From Sporosarcina sp. JAI121 (GTDB taxonomy: Bacteria > Bacillota > Bacilli > Bacillales_A > Planococcaceae), in NCBI RefSeq assembly GCF_013408665.1, contig NZ_JACCCL010000001.1, positions 945,136-1,009,135 of the forward strand: 64,000 nt of DNA, in the 5' to 3' direction. Positions within the stretch are counted from its first letter, which is position 1; each line of letters opens with the position of its first letter. This document shows positions 24,769-34,028 of the stretch, one piece after another. The translations under genes and the position numbers were made by a program. The notes under the pieces are model-generated. The model saw nothing but the letters and a program-made list of their open reading frames with translations, was not told where the DNA came from and ran no database searches.

Positions 24769-26966
24769 AAAAAAAGTTTCGATTCCAATGGGGAGCCTTT
24801 CTGATGTTTTTGGTATACGGAGGGCTCTTTTTCCTTTTGTTCGGAAGAATACTATTCATCCAAGTTACGGGGCAAGCGGAAGGAAAAGTGATGGCAACTC
24901 TAGCCGAGGCGAAATACTCGAGGGAATCGGTATTGAAAGCGGATCGCGGAACGATTGTCGACCGTAAAGGCGAGTTGATTGCATCCGATACGCTGAGTTA
25001 CAGACTTATTGCCGTATTGAGTGCAGGTGCAAGTAAAGGGTCAAAAAAACAATTGCATATCACCGATTATGAAAAAACAGCCGATGTGCTCGCCGAATAC
25101 ATTCCGCTTGAAAGAGATGCGATCCTCTCCCGCTTGACTGAAGCGGCAGAAGGTGGGAAATATCAAGTGGAGTTTGGAAATGCCGGCCGGGATATCAGCA
25201 ATGAGACCGTCTTAGCGATTAAAAAGAAAAAGCTTCCGGGCGTTCTTTTCATCGAAGACAAAAAACGCTATTATCCAAACGGAGTTTTTGCCTCGTATTT
25301 AATCGGTTTTGCGATGAAGGAAGAAGATGGCAAAGGAAATGTTTCCACAGTCGGTAAAATGGGGCTCGAAAAAACGTATAATAAAGAATTGAATGGAACA
25401 GATGGCAAAGTGAATTTTAAATCGGACGGCTTCGGATTCATGTTACCGAAAGCCGATAAAGCGGTTGTCGCTGCACAAGACGGTTATGAAATCCAACTGA
25501 CCCTCGATAAGACCATTCAAAACTTTGTGGAAGATGCGATGAATCGAGTGGAAAAGGAATATTCACCGAAAAAGATATTGGCTGTTGTAGCGAATCCGAA
25601 AACCGGGGAGATACTGGCAATGAGTCAACGTCCCGCGTTTCATCCATCCACTCGTGAAGGGCTTACGGAGAACTGGTTGAATCAGGCAGTGGAAACGACA
25701 ATTGAACCGGGTTCAACAACTAAAATGTTTACAGTAGCCGCAGCGATTGAAGAGAAGAAGTGGATTCCAACTGATTATTATAAATCTGGGCAGTATACAA
25801 TTTTTGGTGATACAATACGTGATCATAATATTACAGGGTGGGGCTATATTTCATTTCTGGAAGGTTTTCAACGCTCCTCTAACGTATCAATGGCCTATTT
25901 ACTGGAACGAATGGGTGATAAAAAATATATGGAGTATTTTCGGAGGTTCGGATTCGGAGAAAAGACCGGGATTGACTTACCCCATGAAGCAGCGGGAAAA
26001 ATTCTCGACACATATCCGATTGAACGGCTAACGACTGCATTCGGTCAAGGTTCAACTGTAACGCTGATGCAGATGGTACAAGCCGCTACAGCAATTGCCA
26101 ACGACGGCGTCATGATGAGACCTTATGTGATTGATAAAATTACCAATCCTAATACCGGTGAAATTATTCGGGATCAAAAACCGGAGGAACATGGGAACCC
26201 GATTTCTGCCGAAACAGCAAAGCAAGTTAGAGAATTGCTAGCTTCGACCGTCACTTCGGAAAAGGGGACAGGTAGAAAGTTCGCCCTCAATGGCTATACG
26301 GTTGGCGGTAAGACGGGGACAGCAGAAATACCCGACTCTTCTGGAAGGTATTTAAAAGGGAATGGGAATTATCTCTATTCTTTCCTTGGCATGGCACCCG
26401 CAGAAGAACCTCAGCTGTTGACGTATGTCCTTGTGCAACAGCCGAAACTGAAAGCAGGTGAAATCGGTTCGGATGCTGTTTCAAAATTATTCAATTCTAT
26501 CATGGATAACAGTTTGCGCTATATGAACATCATTCCCACTGGAGATGACATCATTGAGCCGACGGTCCTCCGCGACTATACTGGAAAGGATTCGGCTGAA
26601 GCAATCGCAAAATTGAAGGAGGATGGTTTCATTCCTGAAATCCTCGGTGAGGGTGGGGACATCACCAACCAATATCCGCAAGCCGGAACGAAGCTAGTGG
26701 AGGGTTCAATCGTTTTATTGCAGACAAAAGGCGTGACTACGCTTCCTGACTTCACCGGGTGGTCGAAAAAAATGATGCTTTCGTATAAAATGTTATCCGG
26801 TCTTGATATACGTATTAACGGCGATGGCTACGTTACTGAACAAAGCTTGTCAAAAGGGTCCTTAATCAGAAAAGATGAGCCAGTAGTCATTCATTTGGAA
26901 CCGCCTTCTGAAATCTATAAACCCGTTGAAGAAAGCGATGAAGAGGAAAGCATTGTAGGCGGTTAA
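24765..26966 (+). CDS. pbpB: Penicillin-binding protein 2B (septal transpeptidase)
   Basis: A 733-residue class B PBP. An N-terminal anchor (FLMFLVYGGLFFLLFG) is followed by a dimerisation domain starting at RGTIVDRKGELIA, a transpeptidase domain with SxxK in PGSTTKMF, SxN in SSNVSM and KTG in GGKTGTAE, and two C-terminal PASTA domains. It cross-links septal peptidoglycan with FtsW. The ATG overlaps the ftsL stop; the open frame back to 24699 only duplicates ftsL sequence. The order ftsL-pbpB-spoVD is as in Bacillus. Confidence 0.94.
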   Translation: MKKKFRFQWGAFLMFLVYGGLFFLLFGRILFIQVTGQAEGKVMATLAEAKYSRESVLKADRGTIVDRKGELIASDTLSYRLIAVLSAGASKGSKKQLHITDYEKTADVLAEYIPLERDAILSRLTEAAEGGKYQVEFGNAGRDISNETVLAIKKKKLPGVLFIEDKKRYYPNGVFASYLIGFAMKEEDGKGNVSTVGKMGLEKTYNKELNGTDGKVNFKSDGFGFMLPKADKAVVAAQDGYEIQLTLDKTIQNFVEDAMNRVEKEYSPKKILAVVANPKTGEILAMSQRPAFHPSTREGLTENWLNQAVETTIEPGSTTKMFTVAAAIEEKKWIPTDYYKSGQYTIFGDTIRDHNITGWGYISFLEGFQRSSNVSMAYLLERMGDKKYMEYFRRFGFGEKTGIDLPHEAAGKILDTYPIERLTTAFGQGSTVTLMQMVQAATAIANDGVMMRPYVIDKITNPNTGEIIRDQKPEEHGNPISAETAKQVRELLASTVTSEKGTGRKFALNGYTVGGKTGTAEIPDSSGRYLKGNGNYLYSFLGMAPAEEPQLLTYVLVQQPKLKAGEIGSDAVSKLFNSIMDNSLRYMNIIPTGDDIIEPTVLRDYTGKDSAEAIAKLKEDGFIPEILGEGGDITNQYPQAGTKLVEGSIVLLQTKGVTTLPDFTGWSKKMMLSYKMLSGLDIRINGDGYVTEQSLSKGSLIRKDEPVVIHLEPPSEIYKPVEESDEEESIVGG

Positions 26967-27023
26967 CGAATACGAATCCTCGTCACATCATACGTTGATA
27001 GAAAAACGAGAGGTGTGTAACCG

Positions 27024-28937
27024 CTGCGGACGATTATTAAGTTACAATCAAAAAAAAGGCTACGGGCGGTATTTGTTATTTTTCTTATCTGTCTTGCAAT
27101 GGTTGTTGCAAAGCTATTTCATGTGCAAATCATCAAACATGACTTGCTGAAAGGACGCGCGGAAGCAAACTGGGATAGAGAAATCCCATTTGGCGGGATG
27201 CGCGGAAATATAGTCGATCGGTATGGTGATTTGATTGTCGGCAATAGACTAGCGCCGACACTGTATTTCATGCCATCCCAAAATCGTGAAGTGAAAAGTG
27301 CGGCGACTGCGCTGGCAAAAATTCTAGAAGTCGACGCTACTAAACTGGAAGAGAAAATGGCGCAAAGGGAAGTTATGGTTAAATTGGCGCCCGAGGGAAA
27401 AAATATTACGAAAGAGCAGGCGGATGAAATCGCACGACTCCAAATAGATGGATTGTATACGGGGGTTGATTTTGTCAGGGATTATCCGAATGGAGAGCTG
27501 TTATCTAGATTGATAGGCTTTACGGGATATGATAGTCAGGGACTAGCGGGTATTGAATACGCATATGACGAAATTCTGCAGGGTACGGGCGATAATATTC
27601 GATTGTATACAGATGCAAAAGGGATCCCGCTTCCCCACGTAGACGACGGTTTTAAGACCGGGAAAAAGGGTGCCAATGTTGAGCTGACGATCGATTTACG
27701 CATGCAGGAAATAGTGGAGCGGGAATTATCGCAAGCTATGGAAAAATACGACGCAGCCCAAGCACTTGCAATCGTCATGAACCCGAAAACGGGCGAATTG
27801 CTGTCACTTGCTTCCGCCCCGACATTTCACCCGTCTGAATATCAAAATGTGGATCCGAGTATTTATAATCGGAACTTGCCCGTCTGGATGACATTTGAAC
27901 CGGGCTCGACATTCAAAATTCTAACGCTCGCTGCGGGACTTGAAGAAAAAGTCATTGATCTTCATAAAGAGCATTTTTATGATCCGGGCTATGTAATGAT
28001 TGCGAAAGCTAGACTGCGCTGTTGGAAAAGAGAAGGTCACAAGGATCAGACCTTCCTCGAAGTCGTTGAGAATTCGTGCAATCCGGGATTTGTTGAAATC
28101 GGACAACGATTAGGACCAGAAAAGTTAAATAAATACATCAAGGACTTCGGTTTCGGCGTATCGACCGGCTCAGGTATTGCGGGCGAGTCAAAAGGAATTC
28201 TTTTTTCCGAAAAAGCTTTTGGTCCTGTGGAGCAAGCGACAACTGCATTCGGTCAAGGAATATCAGTAACCCCGATTCAACAAGTTCAAGCTGTTGCCGC
28301 TGCGATAAACGGCGGATATCTATATCGTCCGTATATCGTGAAAGAAATATTGGACGATAAAGGAAAGACGCTTCAATCGTTCGAACCTGATATGCAGCGG
28401 CAGGTCATCAGTGAAGAAACATCGAAGCAAGTGCGGGAAGCACTTGAATCAGTGGTGGCGAATGGTTCCGGGCGTAACGCGTTTACAGATGGGCTACGTG
28501 TTGGCGGAAAGACCGGGACTGCGCAAAAAGTTGTCGATGGTGCTTATAAAGATGGTGATTATATCGTTTCATTCATCGGATTCGCACCGGCGGATGACCC
28601 CGAGCTACTAGTTTATCTTGCGATTGACAGCCCGAAAAACTCAGTTCAGTTCGGCGGGGTTATAGCCGCGCCTATCGTAGGACGGATAATGGAAGAAATT
28701 GCACCGCTGGCAGGTGTCACGAACAGGGAAGGGCAAATTGAAAAGGAATACCGGTGGGGAGATCCACTGACTCATAGAGTTCCCGACCTTACGGGAATGA
28801 CAAAAGGGAAAATCACCACTCAATTATATACGTATCGAATTGAATGGCACGGTTCCGGTGAAAAGGTGAAATATCAGTTGCCGGCCGCTGATACATTGAT
28901 TACGATTGATGATGTAATCCACGTTTATACTGACTAA
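27024..28937 (+). CDS. spoVD: SpoVD-like class B penicillin-binding protein, apparent CTG start
   Basis: About 637 residues. It has a dimerisation domain (MRGNIVDRYGDLI), a transpeptidase domain with SxxK (PGSTFKIL), SxN (ENSCNPGF) and KTG (GGKTGTAQK), and one C-terminal PASTA domain. SpoVD makes spore cortex peptidoglycan with SpoVE. The first ATG (27099) would cut off the membrane anchor. The frame upstream encodes the needed anchor (AVFVIFLICLAMVVAKLF) after KKRLR, with no ATG, GTG or TTG before the stop at 27018. GAGAGGTG lies 8 nt before CTG 27024, the likeliest start. The downstream murE usual in Bacillus is absent. Confidence 0.88.
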   Translation: MRTIIKLQSKKRLRAVFVIFLICLAMVVAKLFHVQIIKHDLLKGRAEANWDREIPFGGMRGNIVDRYGDLIVGNRLAPTLYFMPSQNREVKSAATALAKILEVDATKLEEKMAQREVMVKLAPEGKNITKEQADEIARLQIDGLYTGVDFVRDYPNGELLSRLIGFTGYDSQGLAGIEYAYDEILQGTGDNIRLYTDAKGIPLPHVDDGFKTGKKGANVELTIDLRMQEIVERELSQAMEKYDAAQALAIVMNPKTGELLSLASAPTFHPSEYQNVDPSIYNRNLPVWMTFEPGSTFKILTLAAGLEEKVIDLHKEHFYDPGYVMIAKARLRCWKREGHKDQTFLEVVENSCNPGFVEIGQRLGPEKLNKYIKDFGFGVSTGSGIAGESKGILFSEKAFGPVEQATTAFGQGISVTPIQQVQAVAAAINGGYLYRPYIVKEILDDKGKTLQSFEPDMQRQVISEETSKQVREALESVVANGSGRNAFTDGLRVGGKTGTAQKVVDGAYKDGDYIVSFIGFAPADDPELLVYLAIDSPKNSVQFGGVIAAPIVGRIMEEIAPLAGVTNREGQIEKEYRWGDPLTHRVPDLTGMTKGKITTQLYTYRIEWHGSGEKVKYQLPAADTLITIDDVIHVYTD

Positions 28938-29008
28938 AACATTTAAATGCAAAGTCTGATACAAGGCATCAAGTGAGGCCTTATCAGAAGTTAGAAGGAG
29001 AATAAATC

Positions 29009-29980
29009 ATGACACTCGGCACGACATTGACGGCCATTGGGGTCGCGTTCATCATTTCAACAATATTGGGGTTTGGAATTATCCCCGCTCTCAGGAGATT
29101 GAAGTTTGGGCAGAGCATCCGGGAAGAAGGCCCGAAAACCCATCAGAAAAAGGCGGGTACACCTACAATGGGCGGGCTTATTTTTATCGGTTCCATCATC
29201 ATTTCAACGCTCGCCCTTTCATACATATTCGGTGTGCTGACAACACAGACGATTGTCCTGTTGCTCGTTCTAATCGGTTTTGGTGTCATCGGATTTTTAG
29301 ATGATTTTATTATCGTTGTACTAAAAAGGAACTTGGGGCTAACGTCCATTCAAAAGCTGATTGGGCAAATCATTGTTGCAGTTGCAGCATTTTTCCTTCT
29401 GAAACTGGGACCGTTCGATACTGCGGTTCAAATTCCATTCACTGATTTTAAAGTCGAGCTTGGTGTATTCTACGTAGCCTTTCTTATTTTTTGGCTGGTC
29501 GGATTTTCCAACGCTGTGAATTTATCGGATGGGTTGGATGGACTGGTGGCAGGAACATCATCCATCGCATTTGCAGCATTTGGCGTCCATGCACTTGTTT
29601 ACGGACAACATGATATTGCAGTCTTTGCTTTTGTGGTGACAGGAGCAATGCTTGGCTTCCTCGTCTTCAATGTCAAGCCCGCCAAGGTTTTCATGGGAGA
29701 TACGGGATCATTGGCTTTGGGTGGAGCACTTGCGATGATTTCCGTGCTGATAAAACAAGAATTCCTTCTTGTCATCATCGGGATAGTCTATGTCATTGAA
29801 ACGCTTTCAGTTATCATTCAGGTGATCAGTTTTAAAACGACAGGAAAACGGGTATTTAAGATGAGTCCCATTCACCATCATTTCGAATTATCTGGCTGGT
29901 CCGAATGGAAAATCGTTATTGTTTTTTGGGGAATCGCATTTTTCGCAGCAATTCTCCCTGTCTTGCTGGAGGTGATGTAA
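29009..29980 (+). CDS. mraY: Phospho-N-acetylmuramoyl-pentapeptide transferase MraY
   Basis: A 323-residue protein with about ten membrane spans. Signatures: KKAGTPTMGG, GFLDDFI, SDGLDGLVAGTSS, FMGDTGSLALGG and SPIHHHFE, covering the Mg2+-binding Asp and His residues. It joins UDP-MurNAc-pentapeptide to undecaprenyl phosphate to give lipid I. GAAGGAGAA precedes the ATG. It follows spoVD directly and abuts murD. Confidence 0.97.
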   Translation: MTLGTTLTAIGVAFIISTILGFGIIPALRRLKFGQSIREEGPKTHQKKAGTPTMGGLIFIGSIIISTLALSYIFGVLTTQTIVLLLVLIGFGVIGFLDDFIIVVLKRNLGLTSIQKLIGQIIVAVAAFFLLKLGPFDTAVQIPFTDFKVELGVFYVAFLIFWLVGFSNAVNLSDGLDGLVAGTSSIAFAAFGVHALVYGQHDIAVFAFVVTGAMLGFLVFNVKPAKVFMGDTGSLALGGALAMISVLIKQEFLLVIIGIVYVIETLSVIIQVISFKTTGKRVFKMSPIHHHFELSGWSEWKIVIVFWGIAFFAAILPVLLEVM

Positions 29981-31330
29981 GTGAAGAATGCAAAACAATT
30001 TAACGGTATGAAAGTATTGGTTCTCGGTCTTGCGAAAAGTGGCTTTGCGGCGTCGAAGTTGCTACATGCGGCGGGAGCGTCAGTGACTGTCAATGACGCA
30101 TCACCGGATCATGGCAATGAAGCTGCCGCGGTGCTCCGTTCGGAAGGCATCCGTGTTATTTGCGGCGGTCACCCCGCCGGTATTCTGGAAGATGGATTTG
30201 ATTTCATTGTGAAAAATCCTGGTATCCCGTACAGTAACCCCGTTGTAGCGGAAGCGCTCGGTAAGGGAATCCCCGTTTGGACAGAAATAGAGCTGACATC
30301 CAGGATTAGTGAAGCGCCGATCGTCGGGATAACGGGGTCCAATGGTAAAACGACAACTACCACATTGCTGTACCATATGCTTAATATCGGTGGAAAACAG
30401 CCACTAATCGCAGGGAACATCGGAACCGTCTCCTGTACGGTTGCCGAAACAGCGACAAAAGAAAATGTCATTGTCCTGGAAGCATCGTCATTCCAACTTA
30501 TGGGGACGGAAACTTTCCGACCTGACATTGCCATCTGGACAAATTTGTATGACTCACATCTCGATTATCACGGGACTTCGGAAGCGTACGCTGAAGCGAA
30601 ATATGAAATCACCAAAAATCAAACACAAGACGATTACCTCATCTACAATGACGATCAGCCTGAACTCCGTAAGCATGCGCTACGTTCTTCTGCCGTCAAG
30701 ATTCCATTCTCACTGACCGGGATGAAGGAAAATGGTATATCAGCTGATAATAAGCAAATTTACTGGAACGGGGAACCTTATGTAAAACGAACCGTCATCA
30801 AGTTACCGGGACAGCACAATCTTGAAAATATTTTAGCGGCGACAGCAGCTGCCATCCTTTTGGGTTGTGATAAAACGGCAATTGAAAATGTTCTAAGTTC
30901 CTTCACGGGTGTCCGGCATCGGATGCAATTCGTCAAGGAATTGAATGGACGTAGGTTTTACAATGATTCGAAAGCAACGAATACACTGGCTACAAAAAGT
31001 GCACTCGCTGCATTCGATGGACCGACTATCCTGATTGCCGGCGGATTAGACCGAGGGCATTCATTCGAAGAACTAAGACCTTATATGGGCAATGTGCATA
31101 AAGTAGTTGCTGTTGGAGAGACCGCAAATAGGTTTTCAGAATTTGCAAAGTCATGTGGCGTTTCGACGGTCCTTACTGCCGCTGATGTGAAAGATGCCGT
31201 ACAAAAAGTCTATCCGCTCACTGCGGAGGGGGATATCATCCTCTTGTCGCCGTCCTGTGCAAGCTGGGATCAATACCCTGATTTCGAAATCAGGGGAGAT
31301 CGGTTCATAGAAGCGGTCATGGAATTATAA
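29981..31330 (+). CDS. murD: UDP-N-acetylmuramoylalanine-D-glutamate ligase MurD
   Basis: A 449-residue Mur ligase. Seen: an N-terminal Rossmann-like VLGLAKSGFAASKLL, ATP P-loop GITGSNGKTTTT, LEASSFQL, NLYDSHLDYHG, RMQFVKELNGRRFYNDSKATN and LLSPSCASWDQY. It adds D-glutamate to UDP-MurNAc-L-Ala. GTG at 29981 follows GGAGGTGATG, which spans the end of mraY, with no gap between the genes. Confidence 0.96.
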   Translation: MKNAKQFNGMKVLVLGLAKSGFAASKLLHAAGASVTVNDASPDHGNEAAAVLRSEGIRVICGGHPAGILEDGFDFIVKNPGIPYSNPVVAEALGKGIPVWTEIELTSRISEAPIVGITGSNGKTTTTTLLYHMLNIGGKQPLIAGNIGTVSCTVAETATKENVIVLEASSFQLMGTETFRPDIAIWTNLYDSHLDYHGTSEAYAEAKYEITKNQTQDDYLIYNDDQPELRKHALRSSAVKIPFSLTGMKENGISADNKQIYWNGEPYVKRTVIKLPGQHNLENILAATAAAILLGCDKTAIENVLSSFTGVRHRMQFVKELNGRRFYNDSKATNTLATKSALAAFDGPTILIAGGLDRGHSFEELRPYMGNVHKVVAVGETANRFSEFAKSCGVSTVLTAADVKDAVQKVYPLTAEGDIILLSPSCASWDQYPDFEIRGDRFIEAVMEL

Positions 31331-31404
31331 GTTTTGAAGCGAACGGCAGAAGTTCAGTCCATTTGATAAATAATCCTTAATCGATTCAGCAAATTTGCGG
31401 AAGG

Positions 31405-32496
31405 ATGCGTTCACTGGAAACAAAGTTGAAAATATCATTTATCATTTCTGCCGTGGCGCTGTCACTCATCGGATTGGCTTTTGTCCATTCCGCCGGTTCA
31501 TACTGGGGTGCGGTCCATTATGCGGATACCTCCTCCTTCATCGTCAAACAGGGCATTTATATGGCAGTGTCCATTGGTATTGCCCTTATCATCATGAAAA
31601 GCCCGTTGACATCACATCCGAAAACATGGACGGCATTCTATATCATTACGATTCTGATGCTCGTCGCAGTTCTCATACCTGGTATCGGGGCAGTCCGGAA
31701 CGGTTCCCAAAGCTGGATTGCTTTCGGACCGTTCAGTATCCAGCCTGCCGAGTTCATCAAAGTTGCATTGATCGGGAAACTTGCATGTAGCATAGATCAA
31801 AACCGCGGTAAAGGTGTTTTCCGGCTGAGTCATTTCGGATTGATTCTTCTTCCCGCGGCACTCATCATGCTGCAGCCGGATCTTGGTTCTGCTGTCATCA
31901 TGATCGTCTCCGCTTTCGTCATTTTGTTCATAGCCGGATACCCGTTGCGTTTCTTCGCGTTTCTAGGATTGGCCGGGGTTGGTGGTTTCGTTGCGTTGAT
32001 TGCTGCGGCACCATACAGGTTGGATCGTATTAAATCTTATATCGATCCATGGAATGATCCGCTCGGTACCGGCTTTCAGGCGATTCAGTCGCTGTTCGCC
32101 ATTGCGCCTGGAGGATTGGTCGGTCATGGTTATGGGAATAGCCGTCAGAAGTATCTTTATTTACCGGAGCCCCAAAATGATTTCATCTTCTCGATCATCG
32201 CGGAAGAATCGGGTTTCATCGGCGCAACAATCGTTATAGTACTTTTCGCAGTCTTATTGGCGTCGACTTTCGGGATTGCGATCAGGACGAAGGGCTTTTA
32301 TGCATTTCTGATGGTAGCGGGAATGGGATCAATGATTGTTTTTCAAACGTTCTTGAACGTAGGTGTTGTTTCCGGATTGTTGCCTGTAACAGGTGTCACA
32401 TTACCATTTATTAGCTACGGGGGCTCGTCGCTGATGACGACATGGATAGCGGCCGGAACAATTATGCATTTTACAGTCGGAAAAAAGTCGGGATGA
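31405..32496 (+). CDS. spoVE: SEDS-family SpoVE/FtsW-type protein
   Basis: About 363 residues with ten membrane spans. SEDS signatures: SAGSYWG, GSQSWIAFGPFSIQPAEF, the KxxxxxxLAxxL-like LIGKLACSI, QPDLGSA, the large loop GNSRQKYLYLPEPQNDFIF, and LLPVTGVTLPFISYGGSS. It is a lipid II polymerase partner of a class B PBP. The position equals spoVE in B. subtilis; SpoVE and FtsW are hard to separate by sequence alone. ATG 31405 touches the GGAAGG ribosome site; CTG 31414, 9 nt from it, fits better, so the start is uncertain. murG and murB, which follow in Bacillus, are absent. Confidence 0.9.
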   Translation: MRSLETKLKISFIISAVALSLIGLAFVHSAGSYWGAVHYADTSSFIVKQGIYMAVSIGIALIIMKSPLTSHPKTWTAFYIITILMLVAVLIPGIGAVRNGSQSWIAFGPFSIQPAEFIKVALIGKLACSIDQNRGKGVFRLSHFGLILLPAALIMLQPDLGSAVIMIVSAFVILFIAGYPLRFFAFLGLAGVGGFVALIAAAPYRLDRIKSYIDPWNDPLGTGFQAIQSLFAIAPGGLVGHGYGNSRQKYLYLPEPQNDFIFSIIAEESGFIGATIVIVLFAVLLASTFGIAIRTKGFYAFLMVAGMGSMIVFQTFLNVGVVSGLLPVTGVTLPFISYGGSSLMTTWIAAGTIMHFTVGKKSG

Positions 32497-32512
32497 TAAA
32501 GGAGGGGCCGAA

Positions 32513-33304
32513 ATGGACAAAGTCATCGATATTGAAGAACGGATTCCATCGATGCGGGAGAAGCGCCGCAGGAAAACGAATAAAAAATTCCTGTTCATGT
32601 TGACGGTGTTCATCACGGCGCTCCTGTTCATCCTTTATTTTCAATCACCGCTCAGTAAAGTAGAGGAGATTATCGTGAATGGCGCGGTTCTTCATGAGCC
32701 CGATTTCTATAAGGATCGGAGCGGTTTATCGGCGGACAAGTCCATTTGGAGCTTCAATGCGGGAGATGTCGAGCAGACACTTGGTAAAATTGAAGGTGTA
32801 CAGAAAGTTTCGGTGTCACGGAAATGGTTCAGGGACGTCGAAATTGACATTACGGAATGGAAGACCGTAGCTTACTTTGAAGATCGGGGACAGTACAGTC
32901 TGCTGTTGGAAAGCGGGGAGACGTTTCAGGACACCCTATCACTGCCGGAAGCCGATTCGCCAGTTTTAAACAATTTCAAAACGTCAAAACTGCGGAAGCG
33001 GATGACTAAACAATTAGTGAAAATGGATGATGATGTTTTCCACTCAATCTCGGAAATCATTTTCGAAGGTGACGAGGAAAGTTCGGATAGTATTACGGTT
33101 TATATGGATGACGGGTTTGAAGTTCGGGCATTCATTTCCACATTCGCGGAAAAAATGTCTTATTATCCCGACATTACCGCACAATTAGATGGCTATGAGA
33201 AAGGTGTTATAGACATGGAAGTCGGTACTTTTTTCACTCCTTTCAGCAAAGTTTACGGGTTAATGGAGGAGGAGGATCCGGTTGACGAAGAAAGTGAGGA
33301 ATGA
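32513..33304 (+). CDS. divIB: Cell division protein DivIB (FtsQ)
   Basis: A 263-residue bitopic protein: a basic cytoplasmic tail (REKRRRKTNKK), one span (LFMLTVFITALLFILYF), then the POTRA domain starting at SKVEEIIVNGA and a beta domain with EVRAFISTFAEKMSYYPDI. DivIB stabilises FtsL and DivIC at the septum. AAGGAGGGG precedes the ATG. It ends in an acidic tail and overlaps the next gene by 23 nt. Confidence 0.93.
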   Translation: MDKVIDIEERIPSMREKRRRKTNKKFLFMLTVFITALLFILYFQSPLSKVEEIIVNGAVLHEPDFYKDRSGLSADKSIWSFNAGDVEQTLGKIEGVQKVSVSRKWFRDVEIDITEWKTVAYFEDRGQYSLLLESGETFQDTLSLPEADSPVLNNFKTSKLRKRMTKQLVKMDDDVFHSISEIIFEGDEESSDSITVYMDDGFEVRAFISTFAEKMSYYPDITAQLDGYEKGVIDMEVGTFFTPFSKVYGLMEEEDPVDEESEE

Positions 33305-34004
33305 CTATAAAAGGAGGGGCAGAAGCATTCTTTTTTCCGTCGTCTTTCTCGTACTCGGCTTCATTCTCGCATTTTCTTACAGGACCCTCGGAATAAATCA
33401 GGAGGCCAATACTGTTAAACCCTCCCATTTCATTCAGGAAGAGGACTATCGGGAAATGTTAATAAGCCAGCAAGAACGAAATAAGGAACTGACGGATGAA
33501 ATCGCCGCCAAGCAGGAAGAGATACGTGAGTATGAACGTTCTTTCTCCACAGGGAAGAAAAATCATGCCGGTCTCGTTGAAGAAGCAAAAGATCTCCGCT
33601 TGCTGCTTGGCGTAATCCCGGCTGTTGGACAAGGCGTCAAGGTTACGTTGAAGGATGCCGATTATGATCCGGTTGAGCAGAACCCGAACGATTATATTGT
33701 CCATGAAAGCCATATTCTTCGGATTGTCAACGAATTGAGAATCTCCGGAGCACAGGGGTTAGCGATAAACGGACAAAGAATAACGTCAAACTCCCATATA
33801 CAATGCACGGGTCCAGTCATTACAGTCGATGGGAAAACTTTTCCGGCACCATTCGTGATAGAAGCGGTTGGTGATATGAATGTCCTGTCTTCCGCCCTGC
33901 ATTTAAAAGGCGGAGTGGTCGATAGCTTGATCCGTGATAATATCGTGGTTACGACAGAACAATCAAAAGATATCCGCTTATCGGCTTTGCGGGATGAAAG
34001 TTGA
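33282..34004 (+). CDS. ylxW: DUF881 family protein YlxW
   Basis: A 240-residue protein with one N-terminal span (ILFSVVFLVLGFILAFSY), a predicted coiled coil (about 55-90) and an extracellular DUF881 domain (GVKVTLKDADYDPVE, INGQRITSNSHIQC, PFVIEAVGD). Function unknown; the gene is a regular member of Bacillales division clusters. TTG at 33282 overlaps divIB and is preceded by GGAGGAGG. With the next gene it forms a tandem pair of DUF881 paralogs. Confidence 0.85.
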   Translation: MTKKVRNDYKRRGRSILFSVVFLVLGFILAFSYRTLGINQEANTVKPSHFIQEEDYREMLISQQERNKELTDEIAAKQEEIREYERSFSTGKKNHAGLVEEAKDLRLLLGVIPAVGQGVKVTLKDADYDPVEQNPNDYIVHESHILRIVNELRISGAQGLAINGQRITSNSHIQCTGPVITVDGKTFPAPFVIEAVGDMNVLSSALHLKGGVVDSLIRDNIVVTTEQSKDIRLSALRDES

Positions 34005-34028
34005 ATATCGGCATGGGAGGGTAGGCGG

